DNA of 39,420 bases from Candidatus Anaerofilum excrementigallinarum (GTDB lineage Bacteria; Bacillota; Clostridia; Oscillospirales; Ruminococcaceae): contig DXDW01000224.1 in the NCBI GenBank assembly GCA_019115305.1, forward strand, positions 1-39,420, written 5' to 3'. Made by a program: the position numbers and the translations under genes. The notes below the pieces were generated by a model, which saw nothing but the letters and a program-made list of their open reading frames with translations, did no database searches and was not told the origin of the DNA. Positions 23,501 to 32,060 of this stretch are shown piece by piece; positions within the stretch are counted from its first letter, which is position 1, and each line of letters opens with the position of its first letter.

Positions 23501-25084
23501 ATGAAAAAACAAGCGATCAGTGCACTGCTTGCGGCAAGCGTGCTGGCCGGCCTGCTGGCAGGCTGCGGCGGCAGCAACAGCAGCAGCGGCGGTTCCGGCA
23601 GCCAGGGCGGCGGCAGCAGCGACGAGCGCATCACCGTGCGCATCCTGAAAGCCAAGGCCAGCAACGAGGTTGCCCTGGACCAGATGGAGATCTTCAAGAT
23701 CATGGGTGACAAATTCAATATTGATTTTGAATTTGACAACCCTCCCGAGGACAGCTTTGCGGAGCGGCTGAACCTGGCCATGATGGATACCGAGATCCCC
23801 GATGTCATCATGGGTATGCAGACCACCGACGTAATGAAGTACGCCGAGGTGGGTGTCTTCCTGCCGCTGAATGACATTATTGAACAGTATATGCCCAACC
23901 TGCAGGCCGAGATGGACAAGCGGGACGGCGTGGAAAAAGCCCTGACCTATCCCGACGGCAACATTTATTATATGCCCATGCTGGACGAGAAGGTCTCCGG
24001 CAACGTGCCCTACATCGTGCGCACCGACTGGCTGGAGAAGCTGGGCATGGAGCGCCCTGTGACCATTGAGGACTGGGAAGCCTACTGGGAAGGCGTTAAG
24101 ACCACCGACCTCAACGGCAACGGCGAGAACGACGAGGTCCCCTTCAGCGCCTACGAGATCGAGCGTCTGCGCAACTTCTGCACCGCCTGGGGCGTGCTGG
24201 ACGACTTCTACACCGATCCTGAGGATGGCGGCAAGGTGAAATACGGCCCCATTGAGGAGAAGTACAAGGAAGCCCTGACCTGGATGAACGAGATGTACAA
24301 CAAGGGCTACATCGACCAGGAGATCATCACTTTGGATTTCTCCTCCTTCAGCGCCAAGCTGGCCCAGAACGTGGTTGGCTCCTTCGCCGGCCCCTTGGGC
24401 GGTCTGCTGGCTGCCCAGAACTCCACCATGCCTGCCAGCGTGGAGGGCTTCCATGTGGCCGCTACCGTTCCTCCCCAGGGACCCGAGGGCTACCAGATCC
24501 ATTCCTCCATCGACCAGGAGCCCCGCGCCATTGTGGGCGCTGTGATCACCTCCGGCTGTGAGGATGTGGAGCGGGTTGCCGAATGGCTGGACTACATGTA
24601 CAGCGAAGAGGGCGGTCTGCTGGTCAACATGGGCATCGAGGGCGAGACCTACACCATGGTGGACGGCGAGCCTGTCTTTACCGATTACGTTATGAACAAC
24701 CCCGATGGCCTGTCTCCCAAGGAGGCTGTGGGCAGCTACAGCTTTGCCCAGAGCAGCGGCCCCTTCGTGCTGAGCTCGGCCCAGACCAGCCAGCTGGACG
24801 ACGCCTCTGTGCTGGAAGCCAAAGAGGAGTACATCATCCCCTTCCTGGAGGAGTCCAAGAAATATGTGCTGCCCGGTTCTCTGTCCTTCACATCTGAGCA
24901 GGATTCCGTACGCCGTGCGGCTATGGCGGATATCGAGATCTATGTGGACGAGATGGTGATGAAGTTCATCACCGGCCGCGAGCCTCTGTCCAACTGGGAC
25001 ACCTATGTGAATACCGTCAAGCAGATGGGTATTGACAACGTGCTCAGCATCTACCAGGAGGTAGTGGACGCCTGGAACAGCTGA
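23501..25084 (+). CDS. Sugar ABC transporter substrate-binding lipoprotein (LplA-like)
   Basis: The 527-residue protein is a secreted, lipid-anchored solute-binding protein of a carbohydrate ABC importer. It has a lipoprotein signal ending LLAGC (Cys22 is the anchor), then a Ser/Gly-rich flexible linker (23-45) and a family 1 solute-binding fold with motifs such as DVIMGMQTTD, LPLNDIIEQYMPNL and NIYYMPMLDEK. The size and AIVGAVITSGCEDVERVAEWLDY-type C-terminal part resemble LplA/YtcQ-like proteins that serve oligosaccharide or glycan-derived ligands. ATG 23501 has AAGGAGGAG upstream. Codon use looks optimised for high expression. The ligand cannot be named; the downstream glycosidases suggest an alpha-linked oligosaccharide. 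Confidence 0.93.
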   Translation: MKKQAISALLAASVLAGLLAGCGGSNSSSGGSGSQGGGSSDERITVRILKAKASNEVALDQMEIFKIMGDKFNIDFEFDNPPEDSFAERLNLAMMDTEIPDVIMGMQTTDVMKYAEVGVFLPLNDIIEQYMPNLQAEMDKRDGVEKALTYPDGNIYYMPMLDEKVSGNVPYIVRTDWLEKLGMERPVTIEDWEAYWEGVKTTDLNGNGENDEVPFSAYEIERLRNFCTAWGVLDDFYTDPEDGGKVKYGPIEEKYKEALTWMNEMYNKGYIDQEIITLDFSSFSAKLAQNVVGSFAGPLGGLLAAQNSTMPASVEGFHVAATVPPQGPEGYQIHSSIDQEPRAIVGAVITSGCEDVERVAEWLDYMYSEEGGLLVNMGIEGETYTMVDGEPVFTDYVMNNPDGLSPKEAVGSYSFAQSSGPFVLSSAQTSQLDDASVLEAKEEYIIPFLEESKKYVLPGSLSFTSEQDSVRRAAMADIEIYVDEMVMKFITGREPLSNWDTYVNTVKQMGIDNVLSIYQEVVDAWNS

Positions 25085-25092
25085 TTTGAACG

Positions 25093-25122
25093 GCAGGCGG
25101 CAGACAAAATTCTGCCGCCTGC
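25093..25122 (+). terminator. Hairpin after the binding-protein gene (attenuator or mRNA stabiliser)
   Basis: A perfect 12-bp stem (25093-25104 with 25111-25122) is followed by GGATTTTA, only a weak T-tract. Likely partial termination or 3' protection, giving more binding protein than permease. Confidence 0.7.
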
Positions 25123-25161
25123 GGATTTTATGACCATAACAGCAAAAGGAGTGAGGGAAAC

Positions 25162-26127
25162 ATGAGTAAAAGCGCAGCGGCTGCCCAGCCGCGCAAAAAA
25201 TCCCCCGCGGAGAAAACCCCTTTGCAGCTGGCCCGCAAAAAAATGTGGAACAGCCGTTATTTGTACCTGCTGCTGCTGCCGGGATTGATCTGGTATCTGG
25301 TGTTTATGTACGCGCCTCTCTACGGCATCCAGATCGCCTTCCGGAATTTTATGCCGGCTTTGGGCATCAGCGGCGGCAAATGGGTGGGCATGGAGCACTT
25401 TGTCCAGTTCTTCAATTCTCCCTATTTTCTGCGTCTGATCAAAAACACCTTGGGCATCAGCGTCTATTCCATTGTGGTGGGCTTCCCCATTCCCATCATC
25501 CTGGCGCTGCTGATCAACGAGGTGCGCAACAAGTATTTCCAGAAGAGCGTGCAGACCATTGTGTATCTGCCTCACTTCATTTCTGCGGTGGTAGTGGTGA
25601 GCATCATCACCTCCCTGCTTTCCCCCAGCAACGGCCTGATCAACCAGGTCATCGAGTTTTTCGGCGGCGACCCTATCTTCTTTATGGCCGAGCCCAAATA
25701 CTTTAAGACCATCTATGTGCTGTCGGATATCTGGCAGTCGGCCGGTTACGGCTCCATCGTGTACCTGGCGGCCCTCACCAGCATCGATCCCTCGCTGTAC
25801 GAGGCGGCCCGGGTGGACGGCGCTACCAAGTGGCAGCAGCTGATCCACATCACCCTGCCCAGCCTGCTGCCCACCATTATGATCATGCTGATCCTGCGCA
25901 TGGGCGGCATCTTCACCGTGGGCTACGAGAAGATCCTGCTGATGTACAACGAGGCCACCTATCCCACCGCCGACGTTATCTCCACCTATGTATACCGCCG
26001 CGCCTTTGAAAACGGCGAATACAGCTTCTCGGCGGCCATCGGTCTGTTCAACTCGTTGATCAACTTTGTGGTCATCGTTACCTTCAACAAAATCAGCCGT
26101 AAGATAAGCGAGGTGAGCCTGTGGTGA
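25162..26127 (+). CDS. Sugar ABC transporter permease (LplB-like)
   Basis: This 321-residue integral membrane protein is the first of two CUT1 permease subunits. After a basic cytoplasmic N-terminus of about 35 residues it has about six transmembrane helices. The ATPase-coupling EAA loop EAARVDGATKWQQLIHITLPSLLP is at about 214-237 with the conserved Gly. Motifs such as LLLPGLIWYLVFMYAPLYGIQIAF are typical of the LplB/YteP group. Start ATG 25162 has AAAGGAGTGAGGG upstream. Its stop overlaps the next start. With its partner it forms the membrane channel; the ATPase is not encoded here. Confidence 0.94.
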   Translation: MSKSAAAAQPRKKSPAEKTPLQLARKKMWNSRYLYLLLLPGLIWYLVFMYAPLYGIQIAFRNFMPALGISGGKWVGMEHFVQFFNSPYFLRLIKNTLGISVYSIVVGFPIPIILALLINEVRNKYFQKSVQTIVYLPHFISAVVVVSIITSLLSPSNGLINQVIEFFGGDPIFFMAEPKYFKTIYVLSDIWQSAGYGSIVYLAALTSIDPSLYEAARVDGATKWQQLIHITLPSLLPTIMIMLILRMGGIFTVGYEKILLMYNEATYPTADVISTYVYRRAFENGEYSFSAAIGLFNSLINFVVIVTFNKISRKISEVSLW

Positions 26128-27023
26128 GCAAGACTGCGACAAAACCTACCCGTATCCGCGAAACCCCCGGCGAGGTTGCTTTCCAGTGGGGCGTGAATAT
26201 CATTCTGATTCTGTTCTGCCTGCTGATCGTGCTGCCGCTGCTGCATATCATCAGCGGTTCCTTCAGCGATCCCATGACTTTGCTCCAGGGCAAGGTGGGC
26301 TTTTTGCCCAAGGGATTTACCCTGTCCATGTACGAAAAGGTGTTTAAGGACAACAGCATCTGGCGCGGCTACGGCAACACCGTTCTCTACACCGTTCTGG
26401 GCACCTTCATCAGCGTGGTGCTCACCGCTTCGGCGGCTTACCCGCTGTCCCGCAAGGACTTCTACGGACGCAAAAAGTTCATGGGCCTGTTTGTTTTCAC
26501 CATGTTCTTCAACGGCGGCATGATCCCCACCTATTTGATCGTGCAGGAGCTGGGCATGCTGAACACCATCTGGGCCATGGTGCTGCCCACTGCCGTGAGC
26601 ACCTACAACATGATCATCATGCGCACCTTCTTCGAGAACACCATCCCCTTCGAGCTGGTGGAGTCCGCCTCTCTGGACGGCTACAACGATCTGCGCATCT
26701 TCTTCCGCATCGTTCTGCCTCTGTCGGCGCCCATCCTGGCGGTTATGGTGCTGTTCTACGGCGTGGGTCTGTGGAACTCCTGGTTCCCCGCGCTGCTCTA
26801 CCTGCGCGAGCGGGCTCTGTACCCCCTGCAGATGGTTCTGCGGGAAATTCTGATCGAAAGCGATATCAGCAACATGGCCGGCGGTACCGGCGATGTAGAA
26901 ATCATTGGCGACGGCTTAAAATATGCTACAATGATTGTAGCTACGCTGCCGGTGATGTGCCTGTATCCCTTCCTGCAGAAGTATTTTGTAAAAGGCGTGA
27001 TGATCGGCGCCGTCAAGGGCTGA
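26124..27023 (+). CDS. Sugar ABC transporter permease (LplC/YtcP-like)
   Basis: This 299-residue second CUT1 permease has about six transmembrane helices and the EAA loop ESASLDGYNDLRIFFRIVLPLSAP at about 180-203, ending with the family C-terminus FVKGVMIGAVKG. It starts with GTG at 26124, which overlaps the stop of the previous gene as GTGA and has AGGTGAG six bases upstream; a GTG at 26121 is a less well spaced alternative. It pairs with the preceding permease to import the ligand of the lipoprotein at 23501. Confidence 0.93.
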   Translation: MSKTATKPTRIRETPGEVAFQWGVNIILILFCLLIVLPLLHIISGSFSDPMTLLQGKVGFLPKGFTLSMYEKVFKDNSIWRGYGNTVLYTVLGTFISVVLTASAAYPLSRKDFYGRKKFMGLFVFTMFFNGGMIPTYLIVQELGMLNTIWAMVLPTAVSTYNMIIMRTFFENTIPFELVESASLDGYNDLRIFFRIVLPLSAPILAVMVLFYGVGLWNSWFPALLYLRERALYPLQMVLREILIESDISNMAGGTGDVEIIGDGLKYATMIVATLPVMCLYPFLQKYFVKGVMIGAVKG

Positions 27024-27063
27024 TCCTCTGCCGGGGCCGGCGCTTTTGAACGCCGCCGGCCGG

Positions 27064-27118
27064 ATACCGGTGTGTTCCGTGGGCGGCCTGCCGCCGGGCG
27101 CACCGGTATTTTTGGTTT
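27064..27118 (+). terminator. Probable terminator between permease and glycosidase genes
   Basis: ATACCGGTG (27064-27072) pairs with CACCGGTAT (27101-27109) around an inner GGCGGC/GCCGCC stem; TTTTTGGTTTT follows. Since the glycosidases lack an obvious own promoter, it probably works as a partial terminator. Confidence 0.65.
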
Positions 27119-27140
27119 TCGTCCAATGAAAGGAGCGGTT

Positions 27141-29858
27141 ATGAAGACAAAATTCCAATCCCATGACCTGTCATTGCCCGCCTGGGGGCCTTATACCAAG
27201 CAGTACAGCGGCATTTCCCATGTTCCCGCAAAAAATAACGGCGTGCGGTTTGATCTGTCGGTGTTTCCGGGATACTACCGGCGGCGGGTGGACGTGCCCA
27301 ACGTGACCTTTGAAAGCGGCTACCATATGTGGGACGCCCGGCCCGACCTGTCCCGGTATACCATCCGCCACGAGCTGGAATGGAAGGACCGGGTGTATAC
27401 CGATATCTCCTTCGCCCAGGCGGGGCCCGACGCCAGCCTGATCCGGGCGGAGTGCTGCAACGACACCGACCAGCCCCAGAACCTGGTGCTGCACTGGATG
27501 GCCAGCCTGCACCTGCCCAGCCCCTCCTACACCAACTTTGAGGTGACGGGGGCGGACATCTCCCTGCCCGAGGGGGCGGCGATGGCGCTGGCCTGCGACC
27601 ATGAGGACCTGCGGTTTGCGGTGCCCCGGCCCCGGGACGGCCTGGCCATGGACGGCCTGCGCCGGGGCGAGGAGCCGGTGGAGGGCTTTGTCAAGGGGTA
27701 CGGCGTGGGCCAGGGCTTCGGCGGCAAAGGCGGCGTGGGCCGGTTCGGCCAGGTGATCCCCAACGGAAAAGGGGACAAGGTGTGGTACAAGCTGCGGCTG
27801 GAAAAGCCCCTGTCGGCCCCCTGTCTGGTGGTGCGGTATCTCAATGCCGGCGACGAAGCGGGGCTGCTCACTTTGCCCGGGGGCGAGGAGCTGGAACTGC
27901 CGGTCTGCACGCGACCAAGCCTTGCTCGGGTGGAGCTGAAAACGCCCCTCGCTGCCGGCGAGGTGATGCTGGAGCTCACCGGCGGCGGGAAAGGGGAGCC
28001 CAAGCTGGACTGCCTGGTGCTCTGCGAGGCTGCCGAGGCCGACCAGGTGAAGATCGAGATCCGGCAGCCGGCGCCCCGGCCTGAGATGGAATTGCTGGAG
28101 GAGGAGCGGATTCTGCTGCTCAAGTACCGGGACGCCGAAGAATACTACGGTCTGGTCTGGCAGGACTGCGACTGGCAGCTGCGGGAGATCGAAAACGACG
28201 AGCTGGATGTTTTCCTGCGGTATACCGTTCAGGACCATGTAAATTCGGTGCTGCGGGGCAACGGAAAGGGTCATTTTGCCAACCTGTTTATCCGGCCCAT
28301 CCCCCTGCAGCCGGGGCAGCATCGCTGCGTCTACGGCGCGGTGTGCAGCGCTGCCAGCCGTCAGCAGGCGCTGGAACGCTGCCGCCAGCTGGCAAATCTG
28401 GATTGGGCCGGCCGCTGGCAGCGGGAGGACGCCGAAACCCCCGCTCCGCTGCTGCCCGAAGGGGAGAAGTACCAGCTGGGCCAGCGGCTCATGCGCACCA
28501 CCTTGCTCACCAATGTGGTGTATCCCGTCTACACCCGGGGCCAGTACATCCGGCACAACACCCCCGGCCGCTGGTGGGACTGCCTGTACACCTGGGATTC
28601 CGGCATGATCGGCATGGGCCTTGCCACCGCCGACCTGCGCCGGGCCTACGACTGCCTCAACGCCTATCTCACTCCCGAGGGAGACGATGAGGCCGCCTTC
28701 ATCTTCCACGGCTCTCTGGTGCCCACCCAGTTCTATCTGTTTGGGGAGCTGCTCAACCGCACCGGCTCTCTGGAACTGGTGAAGGACTGCTATCCCCGTT
28801 TGATGCAGTACTATCGTTTCTATACCGGCCAGGCGGGGGGCTCCACCACGGCCAACCTGGGCAGCGGGCTGCTGCGCCCCTGGGACTATTTCTACAATTC
28901 CGGCGGCTGGGACGATTATCCTCCCCAGAAGGGGCTGCACGCCCAGCGTCTGGAAGCTAATTGCACCCCGGTGGTGACCACCTCCCACGCCATCCGCTGT
29001 GCCCGTCTGCTGGCCTATACCGCCGGGCTGTTGGGCAAAGAAGAGGACAAGGCGCAGCTGTTGGCCGACGCCGAAGGGTTCACCCGGGCCCTGCAGGAAT
29101 ATGCCTGGGACCCGCAGGCCGGCTATTTCAGCTATCTGCTCCATGACGAGCAGGGCAAGCCCCAGGACTTTTTCCGCCACGAAAGCGGGGAGAACTACAA
29201 CATGGGTCTGGACGGGGCGTCGCCTCTGTTTGCCGGGGCCTGTACCCCGGACCAGCAGCAACTGCTGTGGCAGCGGCTGGCCGACCCGGACCGGCTGTGG
29301 TGTCCCTGCGGATTGTCCACCGTGGACCAGTCGGCTCCTTATTATAGCAAGGAGGGCTACTGGAATGGCGCGGTCTGGATGCCCTACCAGTGGTTCTTCT
29401 TCAAGGCAGCCCTGGACGCCGGGCGGGGAGAATTTGCCTGGCGCATCGCCGACACGGCCCTGGAGCTGTGGTGCAAAGAGACCGAGCGCAGCTACCACTG
29501 CTTTGAGCATTTCATGATCCAAAGCGGCCGGGGCGCCGGCTGGCACCAGTTTGGCGGACTCAGTGCGCCGGTGACCCAGTGGTTCGCCAGCTACTACCGT
29601 CCCGGCACCGTGACCACCGGCTTTGATACCTATCTGCGCAAAGCTGAATTTGGGCCCGGCAACCGGAGCGCCCGGCTGGAACTGGATATCACCCGGCCCG
29701 GCAAAACCACCCTGCTGCTGGTGCTGGAAGGACAGGGACCCTGGAAGGCGGAAGCGTCGGTGCCGGTGGAGGTGAACCGGCGGCTGTCCGGCTGTCTGGA
29801 ACTTACTCTGGATGCGGACGAGGCCGGCGCTGTGCACTGTACAGTAACCCCTTGCTGA
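27141..29858 (+). CDS. Glycoside hydrolase, (alpha/alpha)6 barrel, GH63-like
   Basis: The 905-residue protein has no signal peptide, so it acts in the cytoplasm. The N-terminal 430 or so residues look beta-rich, as in the N-domain of such enzymes. The C-terminal half shows (alpha/alpha)6-barrel glucosidase signatures: YTWDSGMIGMGL (W485-D486-S487), NSGGWDDYP with D591 as the likely general acid, EGYWNGAVWMPYQW (from 738), and CFEHFMIQSGRGAGW with E789 as the likely base. This pattern fits GH63 and related MGH1/trehalase-like families that hydrolyse alpha-glucosidic bonds with inversion. The exact bond is unknown. ATG 27141 with AAAGGAG upstream is preferred to upstream in-frame starts. It lies after the importer genes and 24 bases before a second glycosidase. 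Confidence 0.8.
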   Translation: MKTKFQSHDLSLPAWGPYTKQYSGISHVPAKNNGVRFDLSVFPGYYRRRVDVPNVTFESGYHMWDARPDLSRYTIRHELEWKDRVYTDISFAQAGPDASLIRAECCNDTDQPQNLVLHWMASLHLPSPSYTNFEVTGADISLPEGAAMALACDHEDLRFAVPRPRDGLAMDGLRRGEEPVEGFVKGYGVGQGFGGKGGVGRFGQVIPNGKGDKVWYKLRLEKPLSAPCLVVRYLNAGDEAGLLTLPGGEELELPVCTRPSLARVELKTPLAAGEVMLELTGGGKGEPKLDCLVLCEAAEADQVKIEIRQPAPRPEMELLEEERILLLKYRDAEEYYGLVWQDCDWQLREIENDELDVFLRYTVQDHVNSVLRGNGKGHFANLFIRPIPLQPGQHRCVYGAVCSAASRQQALERCRQLANLDWAGRWQREDAETPAPLLPEGEKYQLGQRLMRTTLLTNVVYPVYTRGQYIRHNTPGRWWDCLYTWDSGMIGMGLATADLRRAYDCLNAYLTPEGDDEAAFIFHGSLVPTQFYLFGELLNRTGSLELVKDCYPRLMQYYRFYTGQAGGSTTANLGSGLLRPWDYFYNSGGWDDYPPQKGLHAQRLEANCTPVVTTSHAIRCARLLAYTAGLLGKEEDKAQLLADAEGFTRALQEYAWDPQAGYFSYLLHDEQGKPQDFFRHESGENYNMGLDGASPLFAGACTPDQQQLLWQRLADPDRLWCPCGLSTVDQSAPYYSKEGYWNGAVWMPYQWFFFKAALDAGRGEFAWRIADTALELWCKETERSYHCFEHFMIQSGRGAGWHQFGGLSAPVTQWFASYYRPGTVTTGFDTYLRKAEFGPGNRSARLELDITRPGKTTLLLVLEGQGPWKAEASVPVEVNRRLSGCLELTLDADEAGAVHCTVTPC

Positions 29859-29882
29859 GCAAGGAGAGAGAAGGGAAAAGGC

Positions 29883-31805
29883 ATGGAACTTCAATGGCGG
29901 GACTGCCGGGTGCAGTGGGACGGGCAGGAACTTGTCCTGGGCAACAGCCGTATGGAAAGCAGGTGGATCTGCGGCGGCGAGGGGATGGATCTGGCCGCCT
30001 TCCGCAGCTGCGAGGGGGAATTTTGCTGGCAGGGAACGGGCGGAGAAACGCCCTCTCTGCCGCCCCCCGCTTTCAAGCATCGGGTGATGAGCAGCCCCTG
30101 GCAGGGCAGCGAGGAACGGCTGGAACTGGAACTATGCTGGCCCGGCCGGCGGCAGATACTGGAATTGTGGCCTGAGGGCGACTTTGTGGCCTGCCGCCGC
30201 CGCTGGCTGGGCGGAAGGGACGAAACCGCCCCTTCTCTCTCTGCCGGGGAGGGCGGTGTGGAACTGGACGATTCCCCCGAAAACCGGGCAGGGGAGGATG
30301 TGATCTGCGCGGCGGCGCTGCCGGCGGTCCATCTGGACTGGCAGTGCATCTCCCTGCGGGAGCAGAGCGATCTGCGGGATGCCCTGGTGCTGGAACAGAG
30401 CGCTCCGGTATATCCCCGGGAGGACCTGCGCCTGCAGGGCACCGCTCTGCTGCTGCGCACCCGGCCCGAGGGAGAGGTGCTGGCGGCGGTGCGGGCGGCT
30501 CCGGCCTGCGGCGCGCCGGGAGGTTTCCGTCTGGCAGGCGGAAGGCTGGAAGTCTGGGGCAGCAGCCCCATGGAAACCGGCCATGCGGCCGGGGAGGGCT
30601 GCCGCTGTTTCATCGGGGCCGCCCGGGACGCCGAAAGCCTCTGGCGCAGCTGGCGACGCCAGTACCGTATGCTGTGGAAGGCCCCCTGGCAGAGCCGGGG
30701 ACGGATGCTCTCCAATACCTGGGGAGACCGCAGCCGGGACAGCCGGGTCTGCGCCTCCTTTGTGGCCGACGAGATCCGTCTGGCCGCCCGGCTGGGGCTG
30801 GACTGCGTACAGATCGACGACGGCTGGCAAAAAGGGCGCACCAAAAACTCCGCCTGCCCCCAGGGCGGCGCCTGGGGCAGCTATTACGATCTGGACCCGG
30901 ATTTCTGGACGCCCCATCCCCAGCGCTTTCCCGATGGGCTGGCGCCCCTGGTGCGGCTGGCCCAGAGCCAGGGGGTGGAGCTGGGACTGTGGTTCTCGCC
31001 CGATTCTTCGGGGGAGTTCCGCCATTGGCAGCGGGACGCCGAAACCCTGCTGGGACTGTGGCGGCAGGGAATCCGGGTGTTCAAGCTGGACGGCGTGAAC
31101 CTGCCCAGCGACCGGGCCCTGCGGCGGTACCAAAAGCTGCTGGAGCGGGTATGCCGGGAAAGCGGCGGCCAGGTGGATCTGCAGCAGGACATCACGGCCC
31201 AGCGCCGGATGGGGATGCTGCTGGGCTGTCAGTACGGCAGCCTGTTTGTGGAAAATCGGTACACCGATTTCGGAAATTATTATCCCCACCGCACTTTGCG
31301 CAATCTCTGGAGTTTGTCCCGGTTTGTGCCGGCCCAGCGGCTGCTGATGGAGCTGCCCAATCCCGCCCGCAATCCCCAGAATTACGAGAATGACCCCCTG
31401 GCCCCCGGCCGCTGGCAGCTGGAATGGCTGCTGGCTTCGGTGATCTGCGCCCAGCCGCTGTTCTGGATGGAACTCAGCGGTCTGTCCAACGCCCAGCGCT
31501 TTCAGCTGGCCGAGGCCGTGGAGCGGATGAAGCCCTGGCGGAAGATCCTCTGGGAGTGCGATATACAGCCGGTGGGCAGTATGCCCGACGGTTTTTCGGT
31601 CTGCGGATTTTTCTGCAGCCATCCGGCGGGCGGCGGCCTGGTGCTGGCCCTGCGGGAGATGGGAGAGCAGGATACTCTGCAGCTGGATAAGCCGGTGAAG
31701 CTGGAAAAGCTGCTGGGAGGTCCGGCCCGGTGCGGCGAAAGCCCCCGGAGCTATATACAGCTGCTGAGCCCCGGCAGTTTTGGGCTGTTCCGCTGGCGTG
31801 CCTAG
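29883..31805 (+). CDS. GH36-like glycosidase (clan GH-D, alpha-galactosidase-like)
   Basis: The 640-residue protein has no signal peptide. A beta-rich N-domain (about 1-260) precedes a TIM barrel with SNTWGDRS, then VQIDDGWQKG (D312-D313-G-W), LGLWFSPDSSGEF and VFKLDGVN, where D403 is the expected nucleophile. YGSLFVENRYTDFG follows, with D462 the candidate acid/base. The motif order is that of clan GH-D (GH27/GH36), but the usual GH36 sequences KWDMN and SxGGGRxD are changed, so it is a divergent subgroup. Alpha-galactosidase is the default guess; another alpha-linked sugar is quite possible. It follows the GH63-like gene by 24 bases and ends the operon at a strong terminator. Confidence 0.75.
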   Translation: MELQWRDCRVQWDGQELVLGNSRMESRWICGGEGMDLAAFRSCEGEFCWQGTGGETPSLPPPAFKHRVMSSPWQGSEERLELELCWPGRRQILELWPEGDFVACRRRWLGGRDETAPSLSAGEGGVELDDSPENRAGEDVICAAALPAVHLDWQCISLREQSDLRDALVLEQSAPVYPREDLRLQGTALLLRTRPEGEVLAAVRAAPACGAPGGFRLAGGRLEVWGSSPMETGHAAGEGCRCFIGAARDAESLWRSWRRQYRMLWKAPWQSRGRMLSNTWGDRSRDSRVCASFVADEIRLAARLGLDCVQIDDGWQKGRTKNSACPQGGAWGSYYDLDPDFWTPHPQRFPDGLAPLVRLAQSQGVELGLWFSPDSSGEFRHWQRDAETLLGLWRQGIRVFKLDGVNLPSDRALRRYQKLLERVCRESGGQVDLQQDITAQRRMGMLLGCQYGSLFVENRYTDFGNYYPHRTLRNLWSLSRFVPAQRLLMELPNPARNPQNYENDPLAPGRWQLEWLLASVICAQPLFWMELSGLSNAQRFQLAEAVERMKPWRKILWECDIQPVGSMPDGFSVCGFFCSHPAGGGLVLALREMGEQDTLQLDKPVKLEKLLGGPARCGESPRSYIQLLSPGSFGLFRWRA

Positions 31806-31815
31806 CAAAGGGCCC

Positions 31816-31852
31816 TGCGCCGATTCCGTTTTTCGGAATCGGCGCATTTTTT
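31816..31852 (+). terminator. Rho-independent terminator of the glycosidase operon
   Basis: A perfect 13-bp stem (31816-31828 with 31834-31846), T5 loop, then six T residues. Confidence 0.95.
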
Positions 31853-31956
31853 GTGCTCTTTTTCCGCTTTTGCGGCCCGGTGCCGGCAACTTGCACAAGG
31901 GAAAAGGCCTTTCCACAGCCAGGATGCCGAAATTGGTAACAAACTGAAAATAACTC

Positions 31957-31985
31957 TTGTAAAAATATCCCGGAGCGTATATTAT
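31957..31985 (+). promoter_or_regulatory. Promoter of the second sugar transporter operon
   Basis: TTGTAA (31957-31962) and TATTAT (31980-31985) are 17 bases apart. Transcription would start near 31992, just before the tandem operator. Confidence 0.8.
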
Positions 31986-32003
31986 GATACCAGACAGAGA
32001 AAT

Positions 32004-32041
32004 GAAACGTTTCCAATAACGTTTCCGATAACGGTTCAATT
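32004..32041 (+). promoter_or_regulatory. Tandem LacI-type operator repeats
   Basis: Three 12-base units in a row (AACGTTTCCAAT, AACGTTTCCGAT, AACGGTTCAATT; 32006-32041) follow the promoter. The first sits in the perfect palindrome GAAACGTTTC (32004-32013), whose central CG and flanking AAA/TTT are typical of LacI-family operators. The LacI gene at 35277 is the likely partner. Confidence 0.7.
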
Positions 32042-32060
32042 CAAAAATGGAGGTACGATT

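Noticed and set aside
27171-30080. Long minus-strand open frame opposite the GH63-like gene
   Set aside because: No ribosome binding site or domain; the plus-strand protein has clear catalytic motifs.
32003-32016. CcpA-type catabolite site in TGAAACGTTTCCA
   Set aside because: The cre consensus needs one more base between the AA and CG positions. The repeat with the local LacI gene is a better explanation.
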